From: Actinomycetota bacterium
GTDB lineage: Bacteria; Actinomycetota; CADDZG01; JAHWKV01
Assembly (NCBI GenBank): GCA_035759705.1
Contig: DASTUJ010000169.1
Coordinates: forward strand, 1 to 49,350
DNA: 49,350 bases
Reading direction: 5' to 3'
Below are positions 47,127 through 49,350 of the stretch, one piece after another. A program made the position numbers and the translations under genes. The first letter of the stretch is position 1; every line of letters begins with the position of its first letter. A model generated the notes under the pieces. That model had not been told where the DNA came from. It ran no database searches and worked only from the letters and a program-made list of their open reading frames with translations.

Positions 47127-48122
47127 ATGGGCAAACGACTGGTCGCAGCGCTGGCACTCGTGGTTCTGATGATTCTGGGGGCCTCATGCAGCATGGGTGG
47201 CGGTGACGAGGCAACGGATCTGTCCGGGCCGGTTTCCGGGAACGCGGTGTCCGAGTCGTCCGGCGGCGACGACGCCAAGCCGGCCGCCCCCGAAGCTCCG
47301 GAAGCTGCCGTCGGCCGCGGCGATGGGGGAGGTTCAGGCGGCGGGCCCGGGGGCCCGGGGGCATTCGGGGTAGCAGACTCGGACGCCAAGATCGCCCAGG
47401 CGCCCCTGCCGGACCTCCCGGACGGTCCGATCGCAGGCTCGGGCCGGGTCATCAAGAACATCTCGCTGGAGGTCCGGATCAAAAAGGACCAGTTCCAACG
47501 GCAGTTCGCACGGGCCGGCTCGCTGGCCGAGCAGTTCGGCGGGTTCGTCACCAACTCCCAGGTCAGCGAAACCGACGGCAAGCTAGCCTCGGGCACCCTC
47601 ACCATCCGGGTTCCCTCGAACCGGTTCGAAGAGGCGGTTGGACGGCTCAAGGGCCTCGGCAAGGTGACCGCCGAGGACCGGAGCGGGCAGGACGTGTCCA
47701 AGGAGTTCGTCGACCTCGAGGCGCGCCTCAAGCAGGCCAAGACCGAGGAGGCCTTCTTCCTCCGCATGATGGACCAGGCCGAGAACATCTCCGACATGAT
47801 CCAGGTCCAGAGCCAGCTCTCCGGGGTACAGCTGCGGATCGAGGAGATCCAGGGCCAGCTCAACTATCTGAAGGACCAGACGGCTTTGTCCACGGTGTCG
47901 GTGCGCATCTACGAGCCGGGCGCTCCGGCATCGGGCAATCCCCAGCCGCTTACCAAGGCATGGGACAGCGCGGTCGACGGGTTCCAGTCGGTGATCGGCG
48001 GCCTGGTGGTGGCGGTCGGGTGGCTGGCGCCCTTCGCCCTGATTGCACTGGCCGGGCTGTTCGTCCTCAAGCTCAGGAACCGGCCGAAGGCGGCGCCGGT
48101 GGTCGAGCCGCCGGCGGCGTGA
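47127..48122 (+). CDS. DUF4349 lipoprotein
   Basis: 331 aa. Signal peptide with lipobox LGASC (Cys21), a Gly/Ala/Pro-rich linker (about residues 25-85), then the DUF4349 domain. That domain includes VIKNISLEVRIKKDQFQRQF, SGTLTIRVPSNRFEEAVGRLKGLGKV, a coiled-coil (VDLEARLKQAKTEEAFFLRMM...IQVQSQLSGVQLRIEEIQGQLNYL), and STVSVRIYEP. A C-terminal membrane helix (about 287-312) follows, so the protein may be anchored twice. Function unknown; probably an envelope protein. ATG with AAGGAG. Confidence 0.88.
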   Translation: MGKRLVAALALVVLMILGASCSMGGGDEATDLSGPVSGNAVSESSGGDDAKPAAPEAPEAAVGRGDGGGSGGGPGGPGAFGVADSDAKIAQAPLPDLPDGPIAGSGRVIKNISLEVRIKKDQFQRQFARAGSLAEQFGGFVTNSQVSETDGKLASGTLTIRVPSNRFEEAVGRLKGLGKVTAEDRSGQDVSKEFVDLEARLKQAKTEEAFFLRMMDQAENISDMIQVQSQLSGVQLRIEEIQGQLNYLKDQTALSTVSVRIYEPGAPASGNPQPLTKAWDSAVDGFQSVIGGLVVAVGWLAPFALIALAGLFVLKLRNRPKAAPVVEPPAA

Positions 48123-48131
48123 AGTTTTAAG

Positions 48132-48202
48132 AGCGGGTGAGGGGAATCGGACCCCCGCCTGAAGCTTGGGAAGCTTCCGTTCTACCATTGAACTACACCC
48201 GC
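48132..48202 (-). tRNA. glyU: tRNA-Gly(CCC)
   Basis: 71 nt. On the minus strand the acceptor stem is GCGGGTG/CACCCGC, the D-stem GTTC/GAAC and the anticodon stem GAAGC/GCTTC. The anticodon loop is TTCCCAA, so the anticodon is CCC. The T-arm is GGGGG-TCCGATT-CCCCT and the discriminator is T. The 3-prime CCA is not encoded. It reads GGG codons, frequent in this GC-rich genome. It lies next to dcd. Confidence 0.93.
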
Positions 48203-48224
48203 AAACTCGCCTAGCCATATTACC

Positions 48225-48263
48225 TAAGAGCCCCGGGGCACGAAGTCCGCCCCGGGGCTCTTA
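48225..48263. terminator. Perfect 15 bp hairpin between tRNA-Gly and dcd
   Basis: Arms 48225-48239 and 48249-48263 pair over 15 bp with a 9 nt loop. There is no T-run. It lies upstream of both divergent genes, 19 bp before the dcd ATG. It could stop rightward transcripts from the DUF4349 gene or sit in the dcd leader. Confidence 0.5.
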
Positions 48264-48282
48264 CGGTTAGAATCCGCCCAAC

Positions 48283-48849
48283 ATGATCCTTTCCGACCGA
48301 GACATACGCGCCCAGATCGAGGCCGGAAGAATCAAGATCGACCCCTTCGATCTCAACCGGGTCCAGCCGTCCTCGCTGGACGTCCGCATCGACAACCAGT
48401 TCCGGGTCTTCCACAACCACCGCTACCGGGTGATCGACGTCCGCCAGCAGATGGACGACCTCACCGAGCTGGTGACCGTGGCCCCCGACGAGCCGTTCAT
48501 GCTCCACCCGGGCGAGTTCGTCCTCGGCTCCACCCGGGAGTGGGTGGAGCTGCCCGACGACATCGCCGGGCGCCTGGAGGGCAAGTCCTCGCTGGGGCGC
48601 CTGGGTCTGGTGACCCACTCGACGGCCGGGTTCATAGACCCCTCCTTCAAGGGCCATCTGACGCTGGAACTGTCGAACCTGGCGACCCTGCCGATCACCC
48701 TCTACCCCGAGATGCTGATCGGCCAGATTGCGTTCTTCCAGCTGTCCTCGCCGGCCGAGTCCGGGTACGGCTCGGGCGAGCTGCGCAGCAAGTACCAGGG
48801 CCAGCGGGGTCCCACGCCCTCCCGCTACTGGGAGAACTTCAGCTCCTAG
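48283..48849 (+). CDS. dcd: dCTP deaminase, probably bifunctional (dUMP-forming)
   Basis: 188 aa. [27 protein letters not shown] and the active-site block [35 protein letters not shown] identify Dcd. The HxTAGFIDP form and the C-terminal [15 protein letters not shown] closely follow the M. tuberculosis enzyme, which both deaminates dCTP and hydrolyses dUTP to dUMP. The bifunctional call is inferred from that likeness. The product feeds thymidylate synthesis. ATG at 48283. Confidence 0.94.
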   Translation: MILSDRDIRAQIEAGRIKIDPFDLNRVQPSSLDVRIDNQFRVFHNHRYRVIDVRQQMDDLTELVTVAPDEPFMLHPGEFVLGSTREWVELPDDIAGRLEGKSSLGRLGLVTHSTAGFIDPSFKGHLTLELSNLATLPITLYPEMLIGQIAFFQLSSPAESGYGSGELRSKYQGQRGPTPSRYWENFSS

Positions 48850-48884
48850 GGCGCAACCTCCAGCCTGCGGATACGATGGGAATC

Positions 48885-49350
48885 ATGGACATAGGCGTAT
48901 TCATCGCGGCCGAACCGCACAACCGCGGGCCCGCCGAGGACCTGCACGAGATGATCGACCTGGCTCAGGCCATCGAGGAGCTCGGGTATCGATCCCTGTT
49001 CACCGCCTCCCGGCACTTTTCGTCCGGCTACGCCGCGGTGCCTTCTCCCCTGGTGTTGTTTGCCGCCGTCGCCGAGCGCACGAGGACCCTGGAGTTCGGG
49101 CCGTCGGTCGTCACTCTGCCGCTCGAGAACATCCACCGGCTCGCCGAGGACTTCGCCGTGCTGGACGCCATCTCCGGCGGCCGGGCGGTGCTGGGGGTCG
49201 GCAGCGGGGACGACCCGCCGGCCTTTGCGGCGATGGGCGTCGAGTTCGACGAGCGGGCCGGGATGCTCTCGCAGACCATCGAAAGGTTCCTGGACATCCT
49301 GCAGGGCGGCGACGCCGGCGCCGGCATGACCCTCTACCCCCCGATCGAAA
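48885..49350 (+). CDS. LLM-class flavin-dependent oxidoreductase (3-prime end outside window)
   Basis: At least 155 codons, frame open at the window edge. The N-terminus MDIGVFIAAEPHNRGPAEDLHEMIDLAQAIEELGYRSLFTASRHF and segments FGPSVVTLPLENIHRLAEDFAVLDAISGGRAVLGVGSG are typical of luciferase-like F420- or FMN-dependent oxidoreductases. An in-frame ATG at 48876 is an alternative start. It is 35 bp after dcd on the same strand and not closely like the LLM protein at 43716-44684. Confidence 0.85.
   Translation, partial: MDIGVFIAAEPHNRGPAEDLHEMIDLAQAIEELGYRSLFTASRHFSSGYAAVPSPLVLFAAVAERTRTLEFGPSVVTLPLENIHRLAEDFAVLDAISGGRAVLGVGSGDDPPAFAAMGVEFDERAGMLSQTIERFLDILQGGDAGAGMTLYPPIE

Overview
The window is the replication-origin neighbourhood of a high-GC chromosome, almost certainly from the phylum Actinomycetota. 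The evidence is gene order: nearly every block matches the two sides of oriC as known from Mycobacterium tuberculosis (gyrA-gyrB-dciA-recF-dnaN-dnaA; rpmH-rnpA-yidD-yidC-jag-parA-parB; cwlM-trxB-anti-sigma-sigM-pseudokinase-murJ-DUF6049-pcnA; ino1-padR-DUF5318; a GT87-type glycosyltransferase-rpsF-ssb-rpsR-rplI-dnaB). Several differences (no rsmG, no trxA beside trxB, no ponA1, pseudokinase split from MurJ, divergent parS-like sites, amtB-glnB inserted) suggest a lineage outside the well-studied genera. The genus cannot be named from this sequence. No IS element, prophage, CRISPR array or rRNA gene was found.

Layout. 1-9245: leftward replication genes (gyrA partial, gyrB, dciA, recF, dnaN, dnaA). 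The dnaN-dnaA gap carries a DnaA box plus DnaA-trio unwinding element, and a second DnaA-box cluster lies upstream of dnaA. 9246-14372: rightward ribosome/secretion/segregation genes (rpmH, rnpA, yidD, yidC, jag, parA, parB), with palindromic parS-like sites in the jag-parA gap. 14388-26994: leftward envelope and redox genes: CwlM-like amidase, trxB, an AMIN-like lipoprotein, glnB-amtB with a GlnR-type operator, then the tightly packed DUF6049-murJ-pseudokinase-ECF sigma-anti-sigma chain. 27084-36560: pcnA plus a methyltransferase, the padR-ino1 operon with a perfect palindromic operator, DUF5318, and four coupled or closely spaced polytopic membrane protein genes ending in a GT87-type glycosyltransferase. 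36770-40010: rpsF-ssb-rpsR-rplI and dnaB; the region just upstream of dnaB holds two perfect DnaA boxes and a LexA-type palindrome. 40019-49350: accessory genes: STAS-GAF regulator, MarR regulator divergent from an ankyrin protein, an LLM flavin oxidoreductase coupled to a GH13 trehalose-synthase-like enzyme, a tandem-duplicated protoglobin, a P-loop kinase, a DUF4349 lipoprotein preceded by two related G-rich stem-loops, tRNA-Gly(CCC), dcd, and a partial LLM oxidoreductase.

How it works together. DnaA, DnaN, DciA, DnaB, SSB, gyrase, RecF and ParAB make the initiation, elongation and segregation set. The envelope block couples lipid II export (MurJ) and its regulatory pseudokinase to a SigM-like stress sigma factor and its anti-sigma factor. 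The most unusual items are the paired stem-loops at 46705-46965, the two-domain protoglobin at 44950-46071, the possible SOS and DnaA control of dnaB, the missing canonical start codon of dnaA, and the divergent parS-like sites.
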